This document shows, in pieces, positions 45,253 through 54,540 of a DNA stretch of 64,000 nt. Within the stretch, counting starts at the first letter, position 1, and each line of letters opens with the position of its first letter. This DNA comes from Pedobacter frigoris (GTDB lineage: Bacteria > Bacteroidota > Bacteroidia > Sphingobacteriales > Sphingobacteriaceae), in NCBI RefSeq assembly GCF_005116445.1, contig NZ_SWBQ01000004.1, positions 1 through 64,000 on the forward strand, in the 5' to 3' direction. Made by a program: the position numbers and the translations under genes. Below the pieces are notes generated by a model. That model had not been told where the DNA came from. It made no database searches and worked only from the letters and a program-made list of their open reading frames with translations.

Positions 45253-46758
45253 CTATTTATCCCACCATACCGGAACAGACATTGCACCAACAGCATTCAC
45301 AGGAATATCCGATGGAATATTAGATGCATTGTAAGATCTTTCTGACGAAGGATAAGGAAGTCTCAATGGAACAAACGGCAGGTAAGGAGAGATATCTAAT
45401 GTTCCTCCCGGATATACTTCGTTGTTTATCGGCAGCACAGGGTATCCTGTTCTTCTATAATCATTGTATGCCTCAAACTGCAGATAATTAGCAATATACT
45501 TTTGAGTCATGATCCGATTATATGCTGTAGCCGAAGGTGTGACCAAAGTTAAGGCATTGGCAGTTAAATATGCCGCAGTCTCTGGAGTAATGGTTCCAAC
45601 ATTGTCAACTTCGATACCATATAACCTCATTGACGCCTTCATACCGTCTGTATAAGCAGCAATTACCGCTGCATTTACAGTTTTGTTTGCTTTCAAGAAT
45701 TCTGCTTCCGCTCTTAGGAATGGAACTTCAGCATAAACCAAAAGGTTTAATTTAGCATTCTGAGCACTGTAAAATGATGCTATCGGCGAATAATTGGTGA
45801 TGGCTGTAGGAGGAGCGTCATTCGTCACACCTACATACGTACCTGCATTCCCTCCTGTAGCAACCTTATCTACCTGGAAAGGCAGACGAGGATCACTAGT
45901 AGACTGTAGCAGGTTCAGATAGAAAATAGAAGGTTTAGTTGTCAAACTCCATTTACCATCAATTGCATACTGATACCATGGGTTATCAGAGTTGGCCGAA
46001 GCATAGTAAGTCATTGTTGGGGCTTCAGCAGCAGTTATCGCACCTGCATTTAATGCTGCAAGTGCCAAATCAGCTTGAGTAGTTGCACTATATCCCGGAG
46101 CATTTGACAACCTCATATGGAATCTTGCTTTTAAAGTACGGGCTAAGTGAACCCATTTTGTCATTACACCTCCATAAATGAAATCATCTGTGCCTGGTTG
46201 TAATCCTGTTCCTTTAGCTCCATCAACAATTGCCTGATCTAAAAGCGTCTGGATTTGTTTATAAATATCTTCCTGACTATCATATTTAGGTTTTACAACC
46301 CCATCGAATCCTTTAAAAGCATCCGAAAAAGGTGCTGAACCAAATGCATCTGTTACGTATGACATGTTCCAGGCCAAAACAATCTTAGCGATAGCTGCAT
46401 AAGAAGGATTTCCATTGGTTTCTGCTTTTTTGATTAACTCTGTAGAAGTACTCATTACATCTGTGTAAGATGAATAGCGCCAGAAATTATCAACGTCATT
46501 TTCAGTCAGGTAATAATTTCCTTCATGAGGTCCGGCGGTTGCATAAGCCGTATGTTTTGTCCATAAACTTGACAAACGAACAGGATAACCTCCTGCAATT
46601 TCGAAACTAAATGTACCCAGAATTGCTGAAGTCATTAAGTTCTCTGTTACTTTAGTTGGTGCGTTAGGATCCTGATTTACATCCAGAAACTTCTTGCAGC
46701 CGAATGATGTTGCAAGAAATAGGAATAAAACTGGAACTGCGATATATATTCTTTTCAT
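45253..46758 (-). CDS. SusD-like lipoprotein (SusD-like_2 type)
   Basis: A 501-residue surface lipoprotein (lipobox TSFGCKKFLDVNQDPNAPT). The C-terminal QKYIANYLQFEAYNDYRRTG and LRLPYPSSERSYN match the SusD-like_2 family and the neighbouring SusD at 41457. It is encoded 11 bases after the SusC gene and is the last gene of that operon. Confidence 0.92.
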   Translation of the reverse strand: MKRIYIAVPVLFLFLATSFGCKKFLDVNQDPNAPTKVTENLMTSAILGTFSFEIAGGYPVRLSSLWTKHTAYATAGPHEGNYYLTENDVDNFWRYSSYTDVMSTSTELIKKAETNGNPSYAAIAKIVLAWNMSYVTDAFGSAPFSDAFKGFDGVVKPKYDSQEDIYKQIQTLLDQAIVDGAKGTGLQPGTDDFIYGGVMTKWVHLARTLKARFHMRLSNAPGYSATTQADLALAALNAGAITAAEAPTMTYYASANSDNPWYQYAIDGKWSLTTKPSIFYLNLLQSTSDPRLPFQVDKVATGGNAGTYVGVTNDAPPTAITNYSPIASFYSAQNAKLNLLVYAEVPFLRAEAEFLKANKTVNAAVIAAYTDGMKASMRLYGIEVDNVGTITPETAAYLTANALTLVTPSATAYNRIMTQKYIANYLQFEAYNDYRRTGYPVLPINNEVYPGGTLDISPYLPFVPLRLPYPSSERSYNASNIPSDIPVNAVGAMSVPVWWDK

Positions 46759-46769
46759 GATTCTGTTCT

Positions 46770-49700
46770 TTAAAATTTAACATTAAGTCCAAAGGTTACA
46801 CCTTTAGTACCTGGAGTTACCGCATGATAAAATCCTTGCGCGTTACCATTTCCTAACAAACTTCCTTCCGGATCACCAAAACTGAAGTTAGATTTGATCC
46901 ATAAGTTACGTCCTGTTACAGAGAAGCTAACCGCTTCAAAAGGAGTTTTTCCCAATAGCGACTGAGGAAGTGCGTAGCTAAGAGTAACTTCTCTCAATTT
47001 TGCAAAACCACCATCCTCAACTAAAGTTTCATAAGAAGTAGTATACCAGGTCTGGAAATAATCTTGATCCTGAAGCACTTTAGTTGTATTAGGAGCACCA
47101 TCTGATATTCTCACACCTTCCCATAATCTTGTTGTATTCCTTTGTTCAGTAACCTTAGCAGTACCATAGAAGGTCGAATAGTACAAGTCAAAGTTCAGGA
47201 TGTCTCCACCGTGTCTGATATCAAGCAATCCTGATAATGAAAGTCCTTTATAAGTGAAAGTACTTCTAAGACCACCTGTCCAGTCTGGAGTAACATTTCC
47301 AATCGGCCCCAAATCATCTGCAATAGTTGGTAGCCCGTCATCATCAATTAACAATTGACCTGCATCATTTCTTGCAAATCTTGTTCCCCAGATTACACCA
47401 TATCCGTAGTCTTTATCTGCTCTGATCTGCGGGTTTTCAAATCCGGCAAGGAAAATGTTATCCACACCTTCAGCCAAAGACTTCAACTTATATTTGTTTT
47501 TAGCGAAGTTGAAAGACACATCCCATGCAAAATCCTGCGTTTTAATCGGTGTTGCAGAGACAATCAGCTCGATACCCTTATTAGAGATTTCACCTGCATT
47601 TATCGTTCTTTGAACATAGCCGGAAGAAGAAGCAATTTCCTGTTGGATAATCTGTCTGCGGCTGACTTTGTTATAAAATGACCCGTCAACACTCAAGCGG
47701 TTTTTGAAGAACTTCAACTCCAAACCTACCTCTTGCTCAGTAACCTTTTCAGGTGTAATTGTATTACTTGCTAATGAATTACTGGTCAAGAAACCATTGG
47801 TTCCATTATAAGGGAACGCAATATTTCCTCTTGTACCATCACTAGGATTAGCCAAAGTATAAGTTTGCTGTGTATAATATGCAGGTGCATCGTTACCAGC
47901 CTGAGCTATACCTAACCTTAATTTACCATAAGAGAAGTAATCACTTTTAGGAAGCAGTTCTGAAAACACAAAACTTCCTGACACTGATGGGTAGAAGAAT
48001 GAATTCTCCCCAACCGGCAATGTCGAAGACCAGTCATTTCTAGCCGTTGCATTAATGAATAAATAGTTTTTATAATCAAAAGATACCGATGCATAAAGAC
48101 CTAAACTTCTTCTCTTTTCATCATTCTGCAACGCTTCTGTAGTCTGGGCACTGGTAATATCATAGAATCCCGGGATACTAAGATCCAGTCCTCTGACAGT
48201 TCTTCTTGCAAATGTTCTTTGATTAACATTGAACCCGACAAATCCGGAAATGTTCATGTCTTCATTCAGCTTTCTATCGGCGTTTAACAATAAGTCATTG
48301 TTGATCTGACGGTAGTTGATCAAAGCATCAAACATTCTTCCTTTCGGAATACTGATGGTACCAATATTCACCTGCTCTTTCTGGTTGTCTGTATAAGTAT
48401 CTAAACCGACACGGTTGGTCAGCTTCAACCAAGGTGTAAGTGTTAAGGTCGACTCATTGGAAACAACAAACCTGTCAACTTTACTTGGCATTGCGATATT
48501 GTCCAGCAACCAATAAGGGTTATTAAAGCCGGCAGCATTTGTCCATGATCTGTTTCCAGCCAGCCCATATTGTTCTTTACTGTCGAAACTTATCGGAGCA
48601 AAGTTCAGCGAGTATAAGTAGGAACGCTTAGTATTACCTTCCGGCATTCTGTTATTAGCAGAATTTGTATAGTTTATCGATGTACTTGAATTAAAATCCT
48701 TAGTCAGTTGACCAGTAAAATTAGCGGTAACGCTATTCCTCTTGTAGGTATTTGTCGGCACTACACCCTCCTGATTCAGATTGGAATAAGTAAGTATATA
48801 TGAAGAACTTTCTCCACCGCCGCTTAAGGAAACAGAGTTATTCCATACTTTACCTGTTCTGTAAAAAGATTCCCTTGGATCAAGAACTTTAGGCATGCCT
48901 ATCGCAGTGATTACAGCCTGACTTACACTATCCTTGTGTGGACCCCAACTGGCAGAAGACTGAGGTGCTCCACCTGCAGCTTCAGAGTAACCACCTAGTC
49001 CCGGAGGCAAACCATTTTTGTACAAACCAAGAGATCCCTGTAAATAAGAAGCCTGGTAACCTTTAGTAAATGCATCGTCCAATGCTAAGCTTGAAGAGAA
49101 TGATACCCTCGGAATTTTACGCGTAGCATCTTTCTGGCCTCTTTTTGTAGTAATGATAATTACACCATTTGCACCTCTTGAACCATATAAAGCTGATCCC
49201 GCAGCTCCTTTAAGAATGTTTACAGTAGCAATAGTATTTGGATCAATATCCACAGCCCTGTTGCCGCCGGTTCCATTAAACAATACATCTTCAGTACTAG
49301 CTGAAATACCTCTGTTTACAGAGTTGTCCATTGGAATACCGTCAATGATGAATAGTGGCTGGTTTTCTCCGGTTAGTGAAGTAGTTCCTCTCAAAACAAT
49401 CCTTGAAGAAGATCCTGCCTGACCACCAGAGTTATTGATCTGCGCACCGGCTACTTTACCAGCAAGCGCATTTACAATATTAACCTCTCTTGAGTTCACA
49501 ATGTCATCTGCTTTAACCGTCTGAGTAGAATAACCCAACGTTTTCTTCTCTCTGGAAATACCTAAAGCCGTAACAACTACCTCTGAAAGAGTTTTGCTAT
49601 CTGGCTCCAATGAGATTGTAACCACATTAGATGCCCCTACAGCTACTGTCTGAGGTAAATATCCTAAATAAGAAAAAGTCAATTGTGAACCTGATGGAAC

Positions 49701-49889
49701 AGATAATACGAATTTTCCATCTGCACCTGTTTGAGTGCCATTTTTAGTACCCTGAACTAGAACGCTTACGCCCGGAAGAGGGAGTCCGTCATCCTTGCCC
49801 GTAACTGTTCCTGTAACTGTTCGATCTTGCGCCATAGCGGTGCCCGCCATAAACAGCAAAATGAACAAACTTTGTACAAGTCGTTTCAT
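46770..49889 (-). CDS. SusC/RagA-family TonB-dependent transporter
   Basis: A 1039-residue outer-membrane transporter (signal MKRLVQSLFILLFMAGTAMA). It has a carboxypeptidase-like domain, the plug motif QPLFIIDGIPMDNSVN with GAAGSALYGSRGANGVIIIT, and a barrel ending FGLNVKF. The barrel differs from that of the SusC at 44724 while the N-terminal cassette is almost the same, so they likely import different substrates using a shared front end. Confidence 0.95.
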   Translation of the reverse strand: MKRLVQSLFILLFMAGTAMAQDRTVTGTVTGKDDGLPLPGVSVLVQGTKNGTQTGADGKFVLSVPSGSQLTFSYLGYLPQTVAVGASNVVTISLEPDSKTLSEVVVTALGISREKKTLGYSTQTVKADDIVNSREVNIVNALAGKVAGAQINNSGGQAGSSSRIVLRGTTSLTGENQPLFIIDGIPMDNSVNRGISASTEDVLFNGTGGNRAVDIDPNTIATVNILKGAAGSALYGSRGANGVIIITTKRGQKDATRKIPRVSFSSSLALDDAFTKGYQASYLQGSLGLYKNGLPPGLGGYSEAAGGAPQSSASWGPHKDSVSQAVITAIGMPKVLDPRESFYRTGKVWNNSVSLSGGGESSSYILTYSNLNQEGVVPTNTYKRNSVTANFTGQLTKDFNSSTSINYTNSANNRMPEGNTKRSYLYSLNFAPISFDSKEQYGLAGNRSWTNAAGFNNPYWLLDNIAMPSKVDRFVVSNESTLTLTPWLKLTNRVGLDTYTDNQKEQVNIGTISIPKGRMFDALINYRQINNDLLLNADRKLNEDMNISGFVGFNVNQRTFARRTVRGLDLSIPGFYDITSAQTTEALQNDEKRRSLGLYASVSFDYKNYLFINATARNDWSSTLPVGENSFFYPSVSGSFVFSELLPKSDYFSYGKLRLGIAQAGNDAPAYYTQQTYTLANPSDGTRGNIAFPYNGTNGFLTSNSLASNTITPEKVTEQEVGLELKFFKNRLSVDGSFYNKVSRRQIIQQEIASSSGYVQRTINAGEISNKGIELIVSATPIKTQDFAWDVSFNFAKNKYKLKSLAEGVDNIFLAGFENPQIRADKDYGYGVIWGTRFARNDAGQLLIDDDGLPTIADDLGPIGNVTPDWTGGLRSTFTYKGLSLSGLLDIRHGGDILNFDLYYSTFYGTAKVTEQRNTTRLWEGVRISDGAPNTTKVLQDQDYFQTWYTTSYETLVEDGGFAKLREVTLSYALPQSLLGKTPFEAVSFSVTGRNLWIKSNFSFGDPEGSLLGNGNAQGFYHAVTPGTKGVTFGLNVKF

Positions 49890-49921
49890 AAAAAATAAAA
49901 TTTAGGTTAGTTAATAATGAT

Positions 49922-49929
49922 CAAATATA
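49922..49929 (-). promoter_or_regulatory. -7 box TATATTTG of the third SusCD operon
   Basis: TATATTTG on the minus strand, 32 bases before the ATG at 49889, within a leader shared with the other susC. The rest of 49930-50211 is AT-rich and holds no visible gene. Confidence 0.55.
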
Positions 49930-50211
49930 AGCGAATTTGATATGCAAGCATAAGTCTTAGTCGATCGCTAATTTTAAATGACGATTAAATGACAAAGCAA
50001 AACAGATCAATATGTAATAAAATCATGTTTTTGCAGAATATTATTCTGATAAAATTAGAATTTACCACCTTTTCATCCGAAAAGATTCGAAATCAATGAT
50101 CAAGACAAAATATTTAACATATTTTAACACTTCTAAGCACAAATATTAACCAAAAAACCCTTGGATTTCGATATTAATTAAGTATCTGTTAATGTGAGGC
50201 CTTCAAAGATG

Positions 50212-52689
50212 TTAGTTTATTAAGAAAACAACGTTCGCAAACATTTGTTTTCCGTTTTCCCAAAAAGACCTGAAAAGAATATTACTGCCAAGGTAAACCG
50301 CAGTTCCTTTACCTACTGATTGAACACCGAACAGCATACCGTTATCAAGCTTTTTTAATACTGATTTGCCAGCAATACCTGCCATATAACTATTTGATTT
50401 CAAAACACCTATATTCCATTCTTTCGGCAAAGGCTCGTATATTTTATCATCGGTTTTAAGTGCGTAATAATATTTCCCCAGACCTGCAGCCAGGGGGTGA
50501 CTGACATCAAGATCTACCTTAAAAATAGCTCCGGGAATGGTCGTTGAAAGATCTTCTTGCCGGCGGTCGCCGTATCTGCGAAAATTATTAACCTTTAGTT
50601 CATTTTTTAATGAGTCCCTAACTTTTACGCTAAAAGGTTTTTTTTCTACAACGGAAGAGATTGCGTCTTCAAAAAGGATTATTTTACCTCCTATGTTTAC
50701 CCAGCTGGCTAACTTTTCGTTAATATTGTCGGCGTAGGTACCATCAGGTAAAATCAACACATTAATTTTATTGATATCCAGTGTCGATATACTCTGTTCT
50801 CCAATCATCGTAACTGGATAATGCAGCTCCTGCTCAAAAAAATGCCAGATTTCTCCCACGCTTTGAGAGGAGATGCCAGCTCCGGCCACAACAGCAACTT
50901 TCGGAGTCGTTAAAACAGGATAAACAGCAGAACCAAAATCTTTTCCGCTTTCGACATAACCACTTGAAGCTGTATAGACAGCGCATTGCAGGTTCTTTTG
51001 TATTCCTGCTATTTTTGCAGACAGGTTCTTTACCGCCTTTTCATTCTCATTTCTATAAACCAATAATGAGCCGGGAGAAAACATCATGCCGTCGGACTTA
51101 AATCCTTCTTCAGCAGTCCTCACCCTTATGCCAGCTTTTTGCAATGCAATCAGCACCTGAACATCCGACAAAGCATTCCATGGAAATATCCAGGCATAAG
51201 GTTTATCGACTATCAAGGGCTTAAACTCCTCTTTTACAGACGCGTTATAGCTACCACTCACTGACTCTTTTACCCCGTAAGCCTTCAATCCGTATGCATA
51301 TGGAAGTGCCCATGCAGTGATATCATAGGTATTTGAATCGTTAACTGTGGTCGATGGCTCAAATAACACACTTGCCAACACCGCTTTCGGCTGCTGCAAA
51401 TTGACTACAAGATCATTCCTCTCGAGCTTAAAACCCTCCATTTTCTTGTTTTCATAATTAAAGCCCCTTAGCGATTTATCTCCCCCAAAGGCATATTCGA
51501 TCCCATTGTCTTTTAAAAGCTGCGCGAGCTTGCCCAGCCGGCTCATATTCTCCGCCTTCACTACATAAGTTTTATAGGCTCCCGGAGGATCTGCAATTGA
51601 CCGCTGAAAATACAACCTGAATTCATCTACCAGTTTGCCTGCATGCTGAGAAATGGTTTCTAAAGTCGTGATCCCGCTTCCATAATGATGGTCTATGCGG
51701 TCCTTCAGCGTAAGTGTATCCCCATCTATTGTTGCCACTGCGAGTCCCGCCCCAATTCCTCCCTGTTCATAGGTCATGCCGATAGCCCCGTTGTACAACG
51801 GATAGGTATCTCCATAGGAAGGATATAACAAATCAAATCTTTCCTTGGTAAAATATTGCCAGCCCTGCGCATCAAAATATTTAGCATTACTTCTGCCTAC
51901 AATAACCTGAAATTCACGCTGCCATTTTGTGATGTCTTCATGGATAGGTTCTGCTGCAGGAGCAAAATAATAGGGTTCATTATAGTTCTGTTCATGAAAA
52001 TCCACATGCACTTCCGGCATCCATTGCTGATAAAGGCTTAACCTTTGTTTGGTTTCCACCTGAGTCTGCCATGCCCAGTCGCGGTTCAGGTCAAAATAAT
52101 AATGATTGTACCTGCCACTTGGCCAGGGCTCCTGATGTTCTCTTGCCATAGGATTAGGATTGGGCTTATGGCCGCTGACTTCATTGAAAAAATTCACGTA
52201 ACGCTCCCGCCCATCCGGATTTAAACAGGGATCGATAATCACGACCGTGTTTTTCAACCAGTCCTGGACGTTCTTTGTCTTTCTTTCAACTAGTGTAAAG
52301 AGCATTTTCAGGGCAGTCTCAGTACAACTGGCCTCATTCCCATGCACATTATAACTAAGCCATACTATAGCCGGCTGATTTTTCAATACCGACGACTGCC
52401 CTTTGCTCAATCCTAAATTATTTTTTCTGATCGCTTCCAGATTGTCCATGTTTTCCTTTGAAGAGACAACCGCAACCAGCAATTCCCGCTGTTCGTAGGT
52501 CTTTCCATAAGTCTGTATGCGTATGCCATTATTCTTTCCCAGGTACTTACAGTAGGCCACAACATCATCATGTGCGGTAAACTTAGTCCCCAGCTCATAG
52601 CCCAAAAACTCATCCGGAGATTTCAATTGCGCACCCGCAACATTCAGCATCAGCATATAAAACAGAAAAGAAAGCAAAATGCGTCTCAT
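50212..52689 (-). CDS. Large secreted M14 zinc carboxypeptidase
   Basis: An 825-residue exported protein (signal MRRILLSFLFYMLMLNVAGA). The M14 zinc site is YNVHGNEASCTETA (HxxE) with VDFHEQNYNEPYYFAP (third His). The C-terminal half contains a class I glutamine-amidotransferase-like fold (KVAVVAGAGISSQSVGEIW, NVLILPDGTY) common in long Bacteroidota M14 proteins. It likely degrades peptides outside the cytoplasm. Divergent from murF. Confidence 0.88.
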   Translation of the reverse strand: MRRILLSFLFYMLMLNVAGAQLKSPDEFLGYELGTKFTAHDDVVAYCKYLGKNNGIRIQTYGKTYEQRELLVAVVSSKENMDNLEAIRKNNLGLSKGQSSVLKNQPAIVWLSYNVHGNEASCTETALKMLFTLVERKTKNVQDWLKNTVVIIDPCLNPDGRERYVNFFNEVSGHKPNPNPMAREHQEPWPSGRYNHYYFDLNRDWAWQTQVETKQRLSLYQQWMPEVHVDFHEQNYNEPYYFAPAAEPIHEDITKWQREFQVIVGRSNAKYFDAQGWQYFTKERFDLLYPSYGDTYPLYNGAIGMTYEQGGIGAGLAVATIDGDTLTLKDRIDHHYGSGITTLETISQHAGKLVDEFRLYFQRSIADPPGAYKTYVVKAENMSRLGKLAQLLKDNGIEYAFGGDKSLRGFNYENKKMEGFKLERNDLVVNLQQPKAVLASVLFEPSTTVNDSNTYDITAWALPYAYGLKAYGVKESVSGSYNASVKEEFKPLIVDKPYAWIFPWNALSDVQVLIALQKAGIRVRTAEEGFKSDGMMFSPGSLLVYRNENEKAVKNLSAKIAGIQKNLQCAVYTASSGYVESGKDFGSAVYPVLTTPKVAVVAGAGISSQSVGEIWHFFEQELHYPVTMIGEQSISTLDINKINVLILPDGTYADNINEKLASWVNIGGKIILFEDAISSVVEKKPFSVKVRDSLKNELKVNNFRRYGDRRQEDLSTTIPGAIFKVDLDVSHPLAAGLGKYYYALKTDDKIYEPLPKEWNIGVLKSNSYMAGIAGKSVLKKLDNGMLFGVQSVGKGTAVYLGSNILFRSFWENGKQMFANVVFLIN

Positions 52690-52779
52690 AAATGGAGTTT
52701 AAGTCTACAAAATACTAAAGATTATTTTTTGTTTCTCTTTCATAACGTAATTTTACCCTATCATTCATTCATTTTTAAT

Positions 52780-54081
52780 ATGACGGCAATAGATTCTTTG
52801 TATCAGCACTACTTAAAACACCGTATTATTTGTACAGATACGAGGAACATTACCGACAATTGTCTGTTCTTCGCACTTAAGGGCGATAATTTCGACGCCA
52901 ATACTTTTGCTGAAAAGGCACTGACCAGCGGAGCAGCTTATGCGATCATTGATAACCTGGCCTACAAAACCAGCAACCGCTGTATCCTGGTTCCCGATGT
53001 ACTGAGCACACTGCAGGAACTCGCCGCCTACCACCGCTCAAAGCTGAACATTCCGGTAATCGGCCTCACCGGAAGCAATGGCAAAACCACCACAAAAGAA
53101 CTCATCAATGCCGTTCTTTCGGAAAAATATAAAACTTTTGCGACCAAAGGCAACCTCAATAACCACATCGGAGTACCGCTTTCATTGCTTTCCCTCACTG
53201 AAGAGACTGAAATAGCAGTAATAGAAATGGGCGCCAATCACCAAAAAGAAATTGAATTCCTATGCAGTATGGCCCAGCCTACTCACGGACTGATCACTAA
53301 TGTAGGCATGGCCCACCTCGACGGCTTTGGCGGATTTGAAGGGGTTAAAAAAGGTAAAGCAGAACTGTATGCTTACCTCAAACAGCATCTCGGATATGCC
53401 TTCATCTATAGGAACAGTCCTTATCTGTTGGAGATGAGCGCTACTGCTGACCTCGACAAGGTCGTTTATTATGGGGCAGCGCAAAGTGATTCGATATCAG
53501 GAAAACTAGCTAAAACCGATCCCTTTCTTGAAATTTCATGGAACAAAGACAGTTCCTCATATCAAACTACAACCAACCTGACCGGCTCCTACAATTTTGA
53601 AAACATTATGGCTGCCATAGCTGTGGGATCATTTTTTGAGGTAAGCCCCGAGCAAATCAACGAAGGCTTATCGGGTTACCAGCCGAAAAACAACCGCTCG
53701 CAGATCACAAAAACAGAGAACAACACCGTAGTATGCGACTTTTACAATGCGAATCCCAGCAGCATGTCCGCCGCACTTAAAAACATTTCATTGCTGAATG
53801 CACCTAAGAAAACAGTGATTATTGGCGATATGTTTGAGCTTGGCAATGAGTCTACCGAACAGCATAAAATCATTGCCGATGAAGCCGCGCAGTTGAATGT
53901 ATGTACGCTTATCCTGATAGGAAAAGAGTTTTACGCCCTAAAAGACAAGTTAAACGCAAACTTTTTTAGTACGCCTGCAGAAGCTGCTGATTTCCTGAAA
54001 GCAAACGCGATCAAAGACAATCTGGTCCTTTTAAAAGGCTCCAGAGGAATGGCACTTGAACAGTTACTTCCCCTGCTCTGA
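52780..54081 (+). CDS. murF: UDP-N-acetylmuramoyl-tripeptide--D-alanyl-D-alanine ligase
   Basis: A 433-residue cytoplasmic Mur ligase that adds D-Ala-D-Ala to the murein precursor. Visible: the N-terminal uridine-binding part with DTRNITDNCLFFALKG, the ATP loop GLTGSNGKTTTKELI, TKGNLNNHIGVPLSLL, AVIEMGANHQKEIEFL, and the ligand-binding NNRSQ and YNANPSSM. The frame runs 70 codons upstream into the divergent peptidase gene; the ATG at 52780 (MTAIDSLYQHYL) is the proper start. Its 3' end overlaps gldH by 18 bases. Confidence 0.94.
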   Translation: MTAIDSLYQHYLKHRIICTDTRNITDNCLFFALKGDNFDANTFAEKALTSGAAYAIIDNLAYKTSNRCILVPDVLSTLQELAAYHRSKLNIPVIGLTGSNGKTTTKELINAVLSEKYKTFATKGNLNNHIGVPLSLLSLTEETEIAVIEMGANHQKEIEFLCSMAQPTHGLITNVGMAHLDGFGGFEGVKKGKAELYAYLKQHLGYAFIYRNSPYLLEMSATADLDKVVYYGAAQSDSISGKLAKTDPFLEISWNKDSSSYQTTTNLTGSYNFENIMAAIAVGSFFEVSPEQINEGLSGYQPKNNRSQITKTENNTVVCDFYNANPSSMSAALKNISLLNAPKKTVIIGDMFELGNESTEQHKIIADEAAQLNVCTLILIGKEFYALKDKLNANFFSTPAEAADFLKANAIKDNLVLLKGSRGMALEQLLPLL

Positions 54082-54540
54082 TACCTTTATCCCTACGTCG
54101 CTTATCTCTTTCAAAGGATTATCACGCATGTTTTGTTCTATTTCCAGTTCGTATTTACCCGGAGCGGCAAACTTATAGTTGGTCAGCAAAGGAAGCGTAT
54201 AAGTAAACAAATTGCCCGATCCTGAACCGTTCCACTGCCCGTCAGGCTGTGCCAACCGGTATTCATACCGCTTGGTTTGTTTAGCAGAGCCCCCGCCTTT
54301 GATATGGAGCAGGACAAAAATATTCGAATACCTGTAATCTGCTGTATGACGAAGTTTAAAATAAATATTTAGCGGCTTATTACTGTCCTTTACGTCAATA
54401 ACCGCCTTCACCTTATTCTCATAACTCCAGTTTCTCGCCGGCATACTCATGTTGCTGTCTACCAAAAAATTGGCATCACAACCACTGACAAAAAACACGA
54501 TGACAGCAGAAAAAAACAATAAAAAGTTATATCTCGTCAT
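54064..54540 (-). CDS. gldH: Gliding motility lipoprotein GldH
   Basis: A 158-residue lipoprotein (signal MTRYNFLLFFSAVIVFFVSG with the lipobox Cys). The conserved MPARNWSYENKVKAVIDV, LNIYFKLRHTADYRYSNIFV and NPLKEISDVGIKV identify GldH, one of the Bacteroidota gliding/type IX secretion accessory lipoproteins; it is also kept in non-gliding species. The ATG at 54540 is taken; longer frames run through the ricT tail. It overlaps ricT by 14 bases, in the order holB-ricT-gldH. Confidence 0.88.
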   Translation of the reverse strand: MTRYNFLLFFSAVIVFFVSGCDANFLVDSNMSMPARNWSYENKVKAVIDVKDSNKPLNIYFKLRHTADYRYSNIFVLLHIKGGGSAKQTKRYEYRLAQPDGQWNGSGSGNLFTYTLPLLTNYKFAAPGKYELEIEQNMRDNPLKEISDVGIKVSEQGK

